NCBI GenBank assembly: GCA_011364965.1
Contig: RDOB01000002.1
Location: 62,001-126,000, forward strand
Direction: 5' to 3'
DNA from: Candidatus Heimdallarchaeota archaeon
Lineage (GTDB): Archaea; Asgardarchaeota; Heimdallarchaeia; Hodarchaeales; Hodarchaeaceae
DNA length: 64,000 nt
Shown: piece after piece, positions 53,901 through 62,357 of the stretch
How the letters are laid out: every line of letters begins with the position of its first letter
Position numbering within the stretch: the first letter of the stretch is position 1
Position numbers and translations under genes: made by a program
The notes under the pieces: generated by a model
The model's database searches: none
Told to the model about the DNA's origin: nothing
What the model saw: only the letters and a program-made list of their open reading frames with translations

Positions 53901-56900
53901 ATCTGCCTAGAAGAATTAGAATTTATAGATGATTTCTCAAAAATCAAACCTGAAGAACTCTCGAAGAAATTAAAAGATTTGATGATATATATTCAAGCTC
54001 CAATTTGTTACTTGCCTATTCCAAGTAAATTTTATCAAATTCTTCATCATTTAGGTGTATCTCAAATTTTTGATTTCTTAATCTGGCCTGACCATGATTT
54101 ACACCATAAAGGAGGACTTCCTTACAAATTAATAGAGGAAATCAAAAGTGAAATATCTTTGGACATGATTCAAGACTTAATTAAATCAAAAAGTGTTTTA
54201 GTATCTGCTATTTCAAATAATCTTGACTCAAAATTACTAGATAAAATACCAGCTGATTTTACTTTACAGGAGTTGTATTATAGATTACCATACGCAGATG
54301 ATCGTCTAGCAAACCTTCAGTTAAGTAAGACAGAGATTGAAACTCTTATTGATATTTTTCTTACTCCTATATCAAGGATTCCTTCCATAAAACCCAAATT
54401 TATTAACAAATTAAGAAATATCAGTATAAATACATTTATTGATCTAATAACATGGGAAAGAGAAGTAATTGCTAAAATTATTGGAAGAGATGAGAAATAT
54501 ATTCAATCAATTTTTGAGAATTTTGAACAATTTACTTCTGGAAAACCTCTATTCAATTTAGGAGTTTTTAATCAAACTGAAATCAAAGCGTTAATCTCTC
54601 AAGGATTCAAAACAGTTGAGGATCTTTATTTTCGTGCAAATCATGAAACATTTGGTACTATGGGCGTAAAATGGAAGAAAATTGAAAGATACCAGAGAAT
54701 TCTAGAAACTCCAGTAGCAATGCTTCAAACAAGATCAGAACAAGGTAAAATTTCTCACGATGCGTTGGAAAGATTAGCAGATAATGGTATAGACCAAATA
54801 ATCAAGCTTGTTTATTGGCCAGAGAATGAATTACAATCTATCCTAAAAATACCCGAAAAACGAATTATTGAATTGAAAGATTCTATTGCTATTAAAGAAC
54901 ATGGCATGCCTTTGACCAAGGTGTGTGGGTATAATAAAAAAACTCTGAATACCCTTCTAAGTTACGGTATCGAGACAATTGAGGATCTCTATTTTAGCGC
55001 GTCCGAAGATATGGTTGACGAGGATGATGATATCGAGTGGGATTACGTTAAACAGGCAATTGAAGCACTTGACATACCTATTTCATTTTTAGATGGCATT
55101 ATTGCTACAAAATATATTGAAAAATTACAGGGTAAAAAAATCGACACGATAATACGCTTTTTGATAACATCAGAAGAGGAGCTAAGTGAGATCTTGGGTA
55201 CTCCTATAGACAATGTGGAGAATTTAAGACAGAAAATCAACCTTATTCGTTTTAGGGAATCAACTGAAACTTCTATTTCAATTTTGGAGGGATTAACAAG
55301 AAAACAACTCAGAGTTCTTTCTGAAGAGAATATATCCTCAATTTACGATTTTATAATTGCAAATGACGAATCCTTGGCAAGTATATTAGAGATGGATTTA
55401 GAACAAGTGAGTTCAATGAAAAATAATTTGAATTATGATAGTATTCGCATTATTAAAGAGGAAAAAATGGTTCCTCTAGTCAAGATATCGCTTTTTGATA
55501 AAAGAATCGTAAAGCAGCTAGCACGTATGGGGATTGAAAGTTTAGCTGATCTTTATTATGTAGCTACTCCTAAAACGTTTGAAGAAAGCTCAATAAGTTG
55601 GCAAATGATCCAAGATGCAAGAGCAATACTCGATTTGCCAATAGAAATCATTCCTGAAATCACAAAAAAGGAAATAAATACCTTAAAAAAGGCGAAAATT
55701 AAAATAATATTTGATTTACTCATGGAAAGTCCTGAAGAATTATTTAAAAGAACCAATATAGATGCAGAAACAATTGAATCATTACAGAATTCAATAATTA
55801 TTGATGAACTAATAACAATTCTAAAACGTTTATCAGTAGATAAATTCAATTTTCCTAAAGAGTATTTTGCTGAAATAAAGAAAAATAAGCTTGATTCAGC
55901 TTATGATTTAATTTCTTATGAGAATGAAGATCTTTTTCTCAGTCAAGAAGGAAAGAAAAAAGTAAGAATCGATAAAAATAGTTGGGTGGATGTTTCCTCA
56001 ATCCTATCTATACCTCTTCGTCTTTTTATGAATTTTGAAAATGAAATTATGAAGGGTTTAAAGCGAAAGCGTATTATAAACTTAAGAGATGCATATGCAG
56101 CTTCTGAAGAAAAGTTTGATGGTTTATTTGAGGATGGAGGATTGGATTTCCTGGAAACATTGCGTGTTTTAGATTTTAAAGAAATTAGAGATTTTCTGAG
56201 AATATCAATATGTTTCACACCTCATATCTCTCCTGAATGGCTTTTTTCCTTAATAAACAATTCAATTTATACCATAGAAGACATTTTATCTTGTGAACTA
56301 AGAGATCTTACTAAAATTCTGAATTCTTCTTTACCAAGAACTAGAAACTTCATAAAAGAAATATCTATGAATAGTACATTAAAATGCCTTGAGGAAGAGC
56401 TTATTCCTCTAGATAAACTCTCTTCAATCTTCTCATCAGAAATAATAACCAAATTAGAGAGTATAGGGTATAATTCGTTACAAGACTTTATCATTCGGAT
56501 AACAGATGCTACTGATATCGATGGAGTTTCAGATGTTCTAAAAATCCTTAATTCACCCGTTAATAGATTATCCGATGATATACCCCTTAGCGAAATAAGG
56601 AAACTATCTCAACAAGGAATTTCCACAATTAGAGATTGGTTAATTGTACAAAATTCAGTTATATCAGACATAATTGATATTGAAAAAGACATTATTTACG
56701 AATTAAAGCGTTCATTTGATTTTAAGAGCATAAGTGAAGTTTCAGATGTAGAAACCTCCTTAAATGATTACATTGAGAAAGGGTACATCGATTTTGACGA
56801 ATTAAATAAATTAGGGATTCGTACTATCGAAGATTTGCAATTTATTGAAATAGATACACTCTCTGCTTCAGAAGAATTTTTATCTCGTATAAGATCATTA

Positions 56901-57881
56901 AAAGATGCATTGACCTCCTCACTAGCCTATTATACGCGTCTTCCTCCTGAATATGTTATCCCTTTGGCGTTAAATGGAGTCACATCTGTAGCTCGTCTGA
57001 TTAGAACAGAATACTCTCAAATTGAGAATCCTATAAATATCACAAATGAAAAATATAGTGCAGCAAGAGAAACAGTCAATCTAATTGATATAATTACCCA
57101 TAAGAAAAGTGATTCTGAATTTAGAGTTCGGTTATCATCTCTTAAAGCCTTTACTTCAAAACAGCTTGAACAGATTCAGAAACTTGGCTATGATAATGTG
57201 ATAGACCTTTATTTCATGCTTGATACCGAACAGGTACCTAAGTCTTTAGTAGGGTCAATCGAATCAACAAAAACAGTTTTAGAAAAACCCCTAGCTCTAC
57301 TTCCCTCGGTTCAAGAGGCATTTCCTCAAAAGATACCTCTTCTTCACAATGCTGGAATAACCTCGATAATTGAATTCTTATTCTGGCCAAAAGACGAATT
57401 GGCTGAGCTTCTTGAAATAAAACGATATGAATTGTCGCGCTATAGAAAAATCGACATTGGAGCTCTTAGGAGAAAGAGAAACTTGGGAACACCAATAGAA
57501 AACTTCCCAAGAATTCCAGAAGAGCTTATTGAGACTTTTAAACAGATAGGAGTAGATAATATAGAAGATTTATATTTTCTTTTTACAAAATATCCTAATT
57601 TAATACCAGATGATGTTATCCCAAGAAAAATCATAACTACATGTATCAATGACCTCGAGAGCCCCGTTGTTAAATTACATGGACTACCCATACCAGTGGC
57701 ACAAGAATTAGTAAAAAAAGGGATCACTAGAATCATTGATTTCTTATATTGGCCTATGGACGACCTAAAACCTGTTTATGGTTTATCAGAGGCGAAAATT
57801 AAAAAAATAAAGGACTCAATTAGATTGAGGGAGAAATCTGACGTTGTTGGTAGACTAGACTCTTACATGAGGCAGGATTGA
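50937..57881 (+). CDS. top6B: DNA topoisomerase VI subunit B with a giant C-terminal repeat region
   Basis: 2314 aa; archaeal Topo VI B is normally about 500-670. Residues 25-560 are the standard subunit. They comprise the GHKL motifs ELVENGLDA (N54, D57), RDNGSG (D104) and GRFGLGAKM, the helix-two-turn-helix FQGIGKKTAQEF, and a transducer domain ending near the basic ERERREKQRQ segment. From about residue 570 to 2305 the protein consists of some 27 diverged units of about 65 residues (see the repeat entry). The frame is open throughout, without stops. ATP binding in this part should drive strand passage with subunit A. The role of the tail is unknown; DNA or protein scaffolding is inferred. 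Confidence 0.93.
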   Translation: MMTDAVKSSKKGKITKEKVVKRSAADFFQDNKAIAGFDNTMRVVFTSVRELVENGLDAAERIGKLPELIITISRLKKEEIAKLLNVSSFDSSEKLDFIRLTVRDNGSGVQSEFVPPLFGRVLTGSNYGARQSRGRFGLGAKMVLLNAMSSVDLPLIVKSKHMNEDFTSYHEIMINLAENEPIILLKREIPQETPEAIPESGTEVSVTFTGSWNLASRWIREYFSQLSLITPYARILVTYPDSESPEEMPRVVEDMPGYPQIAKVHPWGTDITQFKREIAVTKSPTVEEFLQDHFQGIGKKTAQEFLEYVKIDNTKSPHDLSASDIRRIVHEGFVMPDSDPKKRRDQKYFPFKRPSGDSLSPLSAELLAKGIQKELDPQFVRSATGDISAYSGHPFIVEAALAYGGPILSKEEGSKSGTPRIYRYANRIPLLFGAGNDIITKCVQKMNWRNYKININKAPIAIVVSVVSSKIPFPETSKEYIADVDELRKEIYKVLKKLARGLGTHLGKAERERREKQRQSRFESAAPKVIDNLSKILETTDTPFLLKSPEEIAKLEKALASAETKLIRRKYPPSPAISSIGEWLPMTTYATLVENGIQTIYQFLRAPNVELMSITGLSEKRVAEIKRLTVTSQNRATQSPSLREFEIFDKRLENDFNKYLEAPRIHRALTKRWLVSALDLFATPITQLRMVESLAEKLIYESKIQMINTLIAESTIPEIEFDTLPWMTNDLQKSLKSAKIHTLFEYLASFPEKLADLPYLNEILIEKIKQEIREGIKQGYIDGEKVIGAATFEWMDYRVTPRLRGRKVSKIIEFLETSNEKLSELSELTENLINKSKDEIKPHLARFNDENSLNTLPGINETMKADFMRVEVIGFIDYLSKPNSELVFVRGLVDNLIIQKQDEIMDQVSQQHELFPIKHAWWLDRELENKLKSIGINSVFDFVRYPTQQLAEIKNLDYQTLETIKNTYGTPIPLINDQDKVKLDNQQIICLEELEFIDDFSKIKPEELSKKLKDLMIYIQAPICYLPIPSKFYQILHHLGVSQIFDFLIWPDHDLHHKGGLPYKLIEEIKSEISLDMIQDLIKSKSVLVSAISNNLDSKLLDKIPADFTLQELYYRLPYADDRLANLQLSKTEIETLIDIFLTPISRIPSIKPKFINKLRNISINTFIDLITWEREVIAKIIGRDEKYIQSIFENFEQFTSGKPLFNLGVFNQTEIKALISQGFKTVEDLYFRANHETFGTMGVKWKKIERYQRILETPVAMLQTRSEQGKISHDALERLADNGIDQIIKLVYWPENELQSILKIPEKRIIELKDSIAIKEHGMPLTKVCGYNKKTLNTLLSYGIETIEDLYFSASEDMVDEDDDIEWDYVKQAIEALDIPISFLDGIIATKYIEKLQGKKIDTIIRFLITSEEELSEILGTPIDNVENLRQKINLIRFRESTETSISILEGLTRKQLRVLSEENISSIYDFIIANDESLASILEMDLEQVSSMKNNLNYDSIRIIKEEKMVPLVKISLFDKRIVKQLARMGIESLADLYYVATPKTFEESSISWQMIQDARAILDLPIEIIPEITKKEINTLKKAKIKIIFDLLMESPEELFKRTNIDAETIESLQNSIIIDELITILKRLSVDKFNFPKEYFAEIKKNKLDSAYDLISYENEDLFLSQEGKKKVRIDKNSWVDVSSILSIPLRLFMNFENEIMKGLKRKRIINLRDAYAASEEKFDGLFEDGGLDFLETLRVLDFKEIRDFLRISICFTPHISPEWLFSLINNSIYTIEDILSCELRDLTKILNSSLPRTRNFIKEISMNSTLKCLEEELIPLDKLSSIFSSEIITKLESIGYNSLQDFIIRITDATDIDGVSDVLKILNSPVNRLSDDIPLSEIRKLSQQGISTIRDWLIVQNSVISDIIDIEKDIIYELKRSFDFKSISEVSDVETSLNDYIEKGYIDFDELNKLGIRTIEDLQFIEIDTLSASEEFLSRIRSLKDALTSSLAYYTRLPPEYVIPLALNGVTSVARLIRTEYSQIENPINITNEKYSAARETVNLIDIITHKKSDSEFRVRLSSLKAFTSKQLEQIQKLGYDNVIDLYFMLDTEQVPKSLVGSIESTKTVLEKPLALLPSVQEAFPQKIPLLHNAGITSIIEFLFWPKDELAELLEIKRYELSRYRKIDIGALRRKRNLGTPIENFPRIPEELIETFKQIGVDNIEDLYFLFTKYPNLIPDDVIPRKIITTCINDLESPVVKLHGLPIPVAQELVKKGITRIIDFLYWPMDDLKPVYGLSEAKIKKIKDSIRLREKSDVVGRLDSYMRQD
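52644..57840 (+). repeat. About 27 helix-hairpin-helix-like protein repeats in the Topo VI B tail
   Basis: The repeat runs approximately LPxxxxxxLxxxGIxTIxDFLxWPxxELxxIxGLxxxxIxxIKxxI. Clear units begin SSIGEWLPMTTYATLVENGI, PSKFYQILHHLGVSQIFDFL, TSKQLEQIQKLGYDNVIDLY and GLPIPVAQELVKKGITRIID. Two flavours tend to alternate: one with (F)LxWPxxEL and one with DLYFxA...W..I..L, so the higher-order unit may be about 130 residues. This pattern resembles DUF4332-type tandem helix-hairpin-helix proteins. The DNA repeats are too diverged to be recent copies. Units were counted by eye; a few in the middle are weak. Confidence 0.7.
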
Positions 57882-57886
57882 ATAGT

Positions 57887-59296
57887 ATGACTGAAGTACA
57901 AAGAATACCAATTCAATTAGAAGATTATGCTTTTACTGAACAGTTAAAAAAAATCCTTGTTCCAAAAGATGAATCTTTGAAGGGTATAAAGCAAATAGTT
58001 CAAACTGAGTTGAATCTTAAAAGAACGAAATATATCCTATTTTTTGGAGCAAAAAAAGGAAAAAATTTTCAGGAACTTACTAATAAGGATATGAGTCTAT
58101 TTTGGGAGCTAGCAGAGGCTAAAAATGTCGTCATTCGAGTTCGTAAGCTAGTAGATTTGTCAAAGGTCAAGAAATTAAGAGAAAATGCAGTTCAAGAATT
58201 AATTGATCTTCCAGTTTCTGTTTTAAAAGTTGATAATGTTACTCCACGAGAAACTAAAGCCAGATTGATAGATGTTGCTAAAACTTTTTTAGCAGAAATC
58301 GCAGAGGATCCAAAAAGCGCAGCTTTTCGCATTCCTTCACGGAGTTCTGAAAACGTTGGTTATGATGACACCTCAAAAATGGTTTTGCTTGGGTCTCAAG
58401 TTGTTGATCGGCAATTTCGTCATCTTAGTAGTGTTCAGAGCGTTGTACAACTAACAGGATTGATGCGTTATATTATAGAAATTTTGGAGACTGAAAAGCA
58501 TGCTACAAAACGACATCTTTTTTATCGTGATGTGAATCTTTTCAGTAATCAACGAGTTTCTGATAGCTTGATTGAGGATTTAGGGGCATTACTTCGTGTT
58601 TCACGTAATTCAATGAATGTAATTGCCTCTGCAAAAGGAAAAGTAATTGGTCGACTTTCATTTACCGAAGGTGGGGATCGTATTGATTGTACTCAAGGTT
58701 TAGGAGGTCATGCAATTACTCCAATGCTAGATCAAGTAGAGGATTTTGAGAGTGATGCTGAATTTGTTTTGGTCATAGAAAAAGATGCTGTCTTCCAAGA
58801 TCTTGCGGAAGACAAATTTTTTAATTATTTGCCTAGTATTCTAATAACTGCATCAGGACAACCAGATATGGCCACTAGAATGTTTATAAAACAAATTTAT
58901 GAAACCCTACAATTGCCAATACTAGGTTTTCTTGATGCTGATCCCTATGGATTAGATATATTGCGTGTATATTCAATTGGAAGTAAAGCTTTGAGTTTTG
59001 AAAGTGTTGAATTAGCAGTACCTGACATTCGATGGCTAGGTCTGCTTCCTTCAGATATCAAAGAGTATGCAATACCAAAATCTGTCTTGATTAAAATGAC
59101 TGAAAATGACATGAAACGAGCTGATGATCTATTGCAAGAAGATTTCGTCAAGTCTCGTCCACAATGGCAAGAACAAATTGAAATAATGAAAGTAACTGGG
59201 ATGAAAGCCGAGATACAAGCCTTAGCAAGTAAGAATTGGAGATATATGACAGAATCTTACCTACCATCAAAGATTGATGGTGGAAATTTCATATAA
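57887..59296 (+). CDS. top6A: DNA topoisomerase VI subunit A (Spo11-like)
   Basis: 469 aa from ATG 57887; TTG 57878 overlaps the stop of top6B and is an alternative. The active-site Tyr is Y213 in KRHLFYRDVN, and the TOPRIM acidic residues lie in LVIEKDAV and LDADPYG. Subunit A of other archaea is about 360-390 aa with Tyr near 105. This protein therefore carries an N-terminal addition of about 100 residues, with FGAKKGKNFQEL and a segment rich in Lys and Val that may be a separate docking domain. It completes a Topo VI with the giant B subunit directly upstream. Confidence 0.94.
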   Translation: MTEVQRIPIQLEDYAFTEQLKKILVPKDESLKGIKQIVQTELNLKRTKYILFFGAKKGKNFQELTNKDMSLFWELAEAKNVVIRVRKLVDLSKVKKLRENAVQELIDLPVSVLKVDNVTPRETKARLIDVAKTFLAEIAEDPKSAAFRIPSRSSENVGYDDTSKMVLLGSQVVDRQFRHLSSVQSVVQLTGLMRYIIEILETEKHATKRHLFYRDVNLFSNQRVSDSLIEDLGALLRVSRNSMNVIASAKGKVIGRLSFTEGGDRIDCTQGLGGHAITPMLDQVEDFESDAEFVLVIEKDAVFQDLAEDKFFNYLPSILITASGQPDMATRMFIKQIYETLQLPILGFLDADPYGLDILRVYSIGSKALSFESVELAVPDIRWLGLLPSDIKEYAIPKSVLIKMTENDMKRADDLLQEDFVKSRPQWQEQIEIMKVTGMKAEIQALASKNWRYMTESYLPSKIDGGNFI

Positions 59297-59303
59297 TCAA
59301 GCT

Positions 59304-59321
59304 GAGGAAGGAAATATCCTC
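59304..59321 (+). terminator. Weak stem-loop after top6A
   Basis: GAGGA (59304-59308) can pair with TCCTC (59317-59321), eight bases apart, seven bases after the top6A stop. No T-run follows. It resembles the stem at 31207 in sequence and position. The following 200 bases up to 59521 are AT-rich without a gene. Confidence 0.25.
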
Positions 59322-59521
59322 TAAGTCTCGATTTATAAAAAAGATTACTATTGAATAGAAAAAAAATGGCATTAAAATTACCTAGATTCACTTTAAAATC
59401 TCATTATTCATTTTTTGAATGAATCGGAGAGGTTAGGAAATTTTCCTAAATCAATCAATTTTAAGTAAGTAATATCTAAAACTCCTTTCACTCCCAATCA
59501 ATCCCGAATTGAGAATTTTTT

Positions 59522-60193
59522 ATGTTGAAAATCTCTTCCTTAATTTTTCCAGATTATAAAGATCAAATTGATAGAGATTTTTTACGTAATAAGTTAAATC
59601 TCGTACAAAATATCATTTTTTCATCAAAGGGGAAAAATTTAAGCGATAAAGATATTCAACAGATTAAATTAAAACTAGGACCGAAGATGGGTGATTCAAA
59701 TCTTTATAAAGGTGGATCAAGTGTTCTTTTTGGATGGAGTTTTGAATTTCCAATTATAGGAAGGGTCATTATTAAGCCTTATTACAAACGCGAGCTCTCT
59801 CATTTGATTATTCACTATTTGACATCCTTAGATTGTATAAAAGATATCAAGGAATTTGCTTTCACCTTAGGGGGAGTTAGATATGAGTTAGCAATACCAG
59901 AAGTTATAGGTTTGGCGAGAATTGAGAACCTATCTTATAATTATCCTGTTCTTCTTACACGAGAGATTTTGGGAAAATCTATTCTCACATATACCCCAAT
60001 TATTACTAAAATAAGTAGTGTGATTCGAGATGTTGCACGAAAAGGAATTATTTGCGATCCATATCCTGCTAATTGGAAAATACGTTCAGAGAATAGGATA
60101 TGGAAGATTTATTATGTTGATTTATTGAGTTCCAATGCTTTAAGTGATATTCATTCACGAATTGCTCAATTAATAGAGGAGCTTGGAGAATAA
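59522..60193 (+). CDS. Small kinase-fold protein (protein-kinase/APH-like, predicted)
   Basis: 223 aa, not in any family I can name. A glycine-rich YKGGSSVLFG (62-71), RVIIKPYYKRE with K85, a hinge-like VLLTREILG, and CDPYPANW (D179, N184) followed by YYVDL (D200) fall in the order of a protein-kinase-like fold. DPYPAN has the D-x-x-P-x-N spacing of HRDLKPEN. RIO/Bud32/ABC1-type or aminoglycoside-kinase-like activity is possible but inferred. The gene is alone, convergent with the Rab-like GTPase. Confidence 0.5.
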   Translation: MLKISSLIFPDYKDQIDRDFLRNKLNLVQNIIFSSKGKNLSDKDIQQIKLKLGPKMGDSNLYKGGSSVLFGWSFEFPIIGRVIIKPYYKRELSHLIIHYLTSLDCIKDIKEFAFTLGGVRYELAIPEVIGLARIENLSYNYPVLLTREILGKSILTYTPIITKISSVIRDVARKGIICDPYPANWKIRSENRIWKIYYVDLLSSNALSDIHSRIAQLIEELGE

Positions 60194-60209
60194 ATCATAA
60201 GGGAATTAG

Positions 60210-60761
60210 TTAGCGCTGATCTCTGTAATATACGGCTCTTCTAATTGCTGAAGCAAATGCAGTTCCAACTCCTTGTGAGGTGACTGCAGATGTTGAGAAA
60301 TATGTAGCTTGCATTTTATCTGCGAATTTTAATCCAATATCATCACTAACTTTCCGTAAGTTTGATAAATCAATTTTATTACCTATGAGAACAGCTGGAG
60401 TATCAGGCAGTGTTTTTTTTACTTCTTTTACCCAACTTGGCAGAGATAATACAGTGTCTTCGCGAGTAACGTCAAATACATAGATAATGGCATGAGCACC
60501 TTCATAAAATAGTGGACGGACTTTATCAAACGCTGGTTGACCTGAAAGATCCCAAAAAATAGCTGTTGTCGTTTTCTCTATATCTTTTGCCGTACGTAAC
60601 TTGATAAATGAGATATCTGCTCCAGCAGTAGGTTTATGTTCGAAATTTCTATTTGTGAAAACAGAAACCAACTGAGTTTTACCAACCAAGGCATCCCCAG
60701 CAACTACTATTTTATATTGAGTGTAATGCGGAATTTCAAAAAGAATATCATCAGCTGACAT
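60210..60761 (-). CDS. Rab/Ras-like small GTPase
   Basis: 183 aa from ATG 60761, behind TGGAGATT (GTG 60782 would leave no ribosome binding site). G1 is GDALVGKT (22-29), switch I Thr lies in KPTAGADI, G3 is WDLSGQPAF with the catalytic Gln, G4 is GNKIDL, and G5 is TSAVTSQG. The DKVRPLFYEGAHAIIYVFDVT run is Rab-like. No C-terminal lipidation Cys; the end is YYRDQR. It is convergent with the kinase-like gene. Confidence 0.9.
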   Translation of the reverse strand: MSADDILFEIPHYTQYKIVVAGDALVGKTQLVSVFTNRNFEHKPTAGADISFIKLRTAKDIEKTTTAIFWDLSGQPAFDKVRPLFYEGAHAIIYVFDVTREDTVLSLPSWVKEVKKTLPDTPAVLIGNKIDLSNLRKVSDDIGLKFADKMQATYFSTSAVTSQGVGTAFASAIRRAVYYRDQR

Positions 60762-60899
60762 GATTTGTGAATCTCCAGACACTTTGTATGTTTCTTAGTG
60801 TAAGAAGTCAAAAAACAACAGTTTTGTACTAGTAAAGTCGGGAGTCTTAAAATACTAACTATTCCAAATTGATGAAGAAGCAAGTTTGTGTACATAGAA

Positions 60900-61022
60900 T
60901 TAGCGTTGTATCTTTTTTTCTTTTATAAGTACTTCTTTTAAATGATTCACACAATAGTATTTTCCTTTGTAACTTGCATAAAATGGTTCATCGCATTTAC
61001 AACAGGATTTATCTAATTTCAT
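60900..61022 (-). CDS. 40-aa zinc-finger protein
   Basis: A short gene behind a strong GGAGGGAGG, six bases before ATG 61022. The sequence has CCKC (C7, C10) and a CVNH pair (C24, H27), giving CxxC-x13-CxxH, enough for one zinc knuckle, followed by a basic helical end. The gap to the aminotransferase stop upstream is 13 bases, so it is probably the second gene of that operon. Function unknown; it is too short for most annotation pipelines. Confidence 0.7.
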   Translation of the reverse strand: MKLDKSCCKCDEPFYASYKGKYYCVNHLKEVLIKEKKIQR

Positions 61023-61035
61023 AATATCCTCCCTC

Positions 61036-62244
61036 CTAGCGTGATTCCTTTCTGATAAAAATTCCCAATGCTTCATTAAATCTTTGCAATCCTGTCCTCA
61101 ACAGCTCAATTTTCTCCGTAAAACAAAGACGGATATATTCATTATGTTCTGAAAATTCAGGGATGGAAAAGTATGCGCCTGGTACTGTCAAAACTCCATA
61201 TTGATATTTAAACCACTTAGCAAAATCCGTCATATTAATATTAGGAACTCGAGGAAACAAATAAAAAGCTCCTTGCGGTTCTCTCACCTCAATATGAGGG
61301 TTTTCTTCTAGATATGATACACATTGGCTTTTTCTTTCCCTATAGGTTTGACAAGTCATTGTAATAGCCTCATCCATTTTTTGGGGGTCAGTTAGAGTTT
61401 TATATACTGCATATTGGGCAATTGAGCTTGCACAGATATTCATGGTGTGATGAATAACTTTAATTTGATCAATGAGTGGTTTTGGGGCTGCGATAAACCC
61501 AATTCTAAATCCACACATAGAAAGCATTTTACTGAAGCTCTGGATAATAATAGTCCTTTCGCGAGCTTCATTTACTTGAGACAGAGATTGATAGCTCTTT
61601 GCTGTATATACAATCTGATTATAAATTTCATCAGATATCAATAAAAAATCGAATTCACTGGCTAATTTTACTAATTCAAGTTGAGTTTTATGAGATGTTA
61701 GTACCCCAGTCGGATTTCCAGGGCTTATAATTAGCAGGGCTTTAATTTGTGTGTACTCTAATATCTCTTTGAGTTGTTTAAGGGGAATATCAAAATTATC
61801 AGCTAGTACAGTCTTCAAAGGGATTATCTTTGCTTTATTGTATTTTATTGCATTTATGTAGGGAGGGTAGCTTGGAAAAGGAATAACCACATTATCCCCA
61901 GGAGATAGAATCGCTTTCAATGATGCAAATATAGCACTTTGGCCTCCAGCAGTCACTAATATTTCATCTGGACTATACAATAAATTCTGTTTTCGTTTTA
62001 AAAATTCGCATATCGCTTCTCTCACTTGAAGCGAACCCATTGAATCAGTGTAGCGCGTTTGATTAAATCTTAACGCTTCTATGGTAGCTTCCTTAATAAA
62101 TTCTGGTGTATCTAAATCAGGTTGCCCTATATTCAGTTTAATTTGGGAAGATTGAGGTATTTTTGAGGGCCAATTATTTACTAATCTGATCCCAGAAATT
62201 GGAATATTTTTTACATTAGAATTCAAGTATTTTTCATAATCCAA
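61036..62244 (-). CDS. Class I/II PLP-dependent aminotransferase (aspartate aminotransferase-like)
   Basis: 402 aa, starting at TTG 62244 with AGAGGC nine bases upstream. The fold-type I marks are NIGQPDLDTP, the N-containing ISPGNPTGV, the D-x-x-Y in SDEIYNQIVY, the PLP Lys in SFSKMLSMCGFRIG, and the carboxylate Arg in RLCF. It is of the AspC/AlaT/Iγ aspartate aminotransferase type; the amino donor and keto acid cannot be told by eye. It is probably cotranscribed with the 40-aa zinc-finger gene. Confidence 0.9.
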   Translation of the reverse strand: MDYEKYLNSNVKNIPISGIRLVNNWPSKIPQSSQIKLNIGQPDLDTPEFIKEATIEALRFNQTRYTDSMGSLQVREAICEFLKRKQNLLYSPDEILVTAGGQSAIFASLKAILSPGDNVVIPFPSYPPYINAIKYNKAKIIPLKTVLADNFDIPLKQLKEILEYTQIKALLIISPGNPTGVLTSHKTQLELVKLASEFDFLLISDEIYNQIVYTAKSYQSLSQVNEARERTIIIQSFSKMLSMCGFRIGFIAAPKPLIDQIKVIHHTMNICASSIAQYAVYKTLTDPQKMDEAITMTCQTYRERKSQCVSYLEENPHIEVREPQGAFYLFPRVPNINMTDFAKWFKYQYGVLTVPGAYFSIPEFSEHNEYIRLCFTEKIELLRTGLQRFNEALGIFIRKESR

Positions 62245-62357
62245 GGTTGAATAGCCTCTGGAGTGGCATAAATAATTAAGAAGATGATTAACTACTTACT
62301 TATCATGAGTTATATCAATATTGATTTTAGCAAAAAGGAAGAAGTAATAAGGAATTC

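Noticed and set aside
52644..57840. Recent tandem DNA duplication in top6B
   Set aside because: The repeat units share only protein-level positions and no long DNA identity was seen, so they are ancient copies rather than a recent array.
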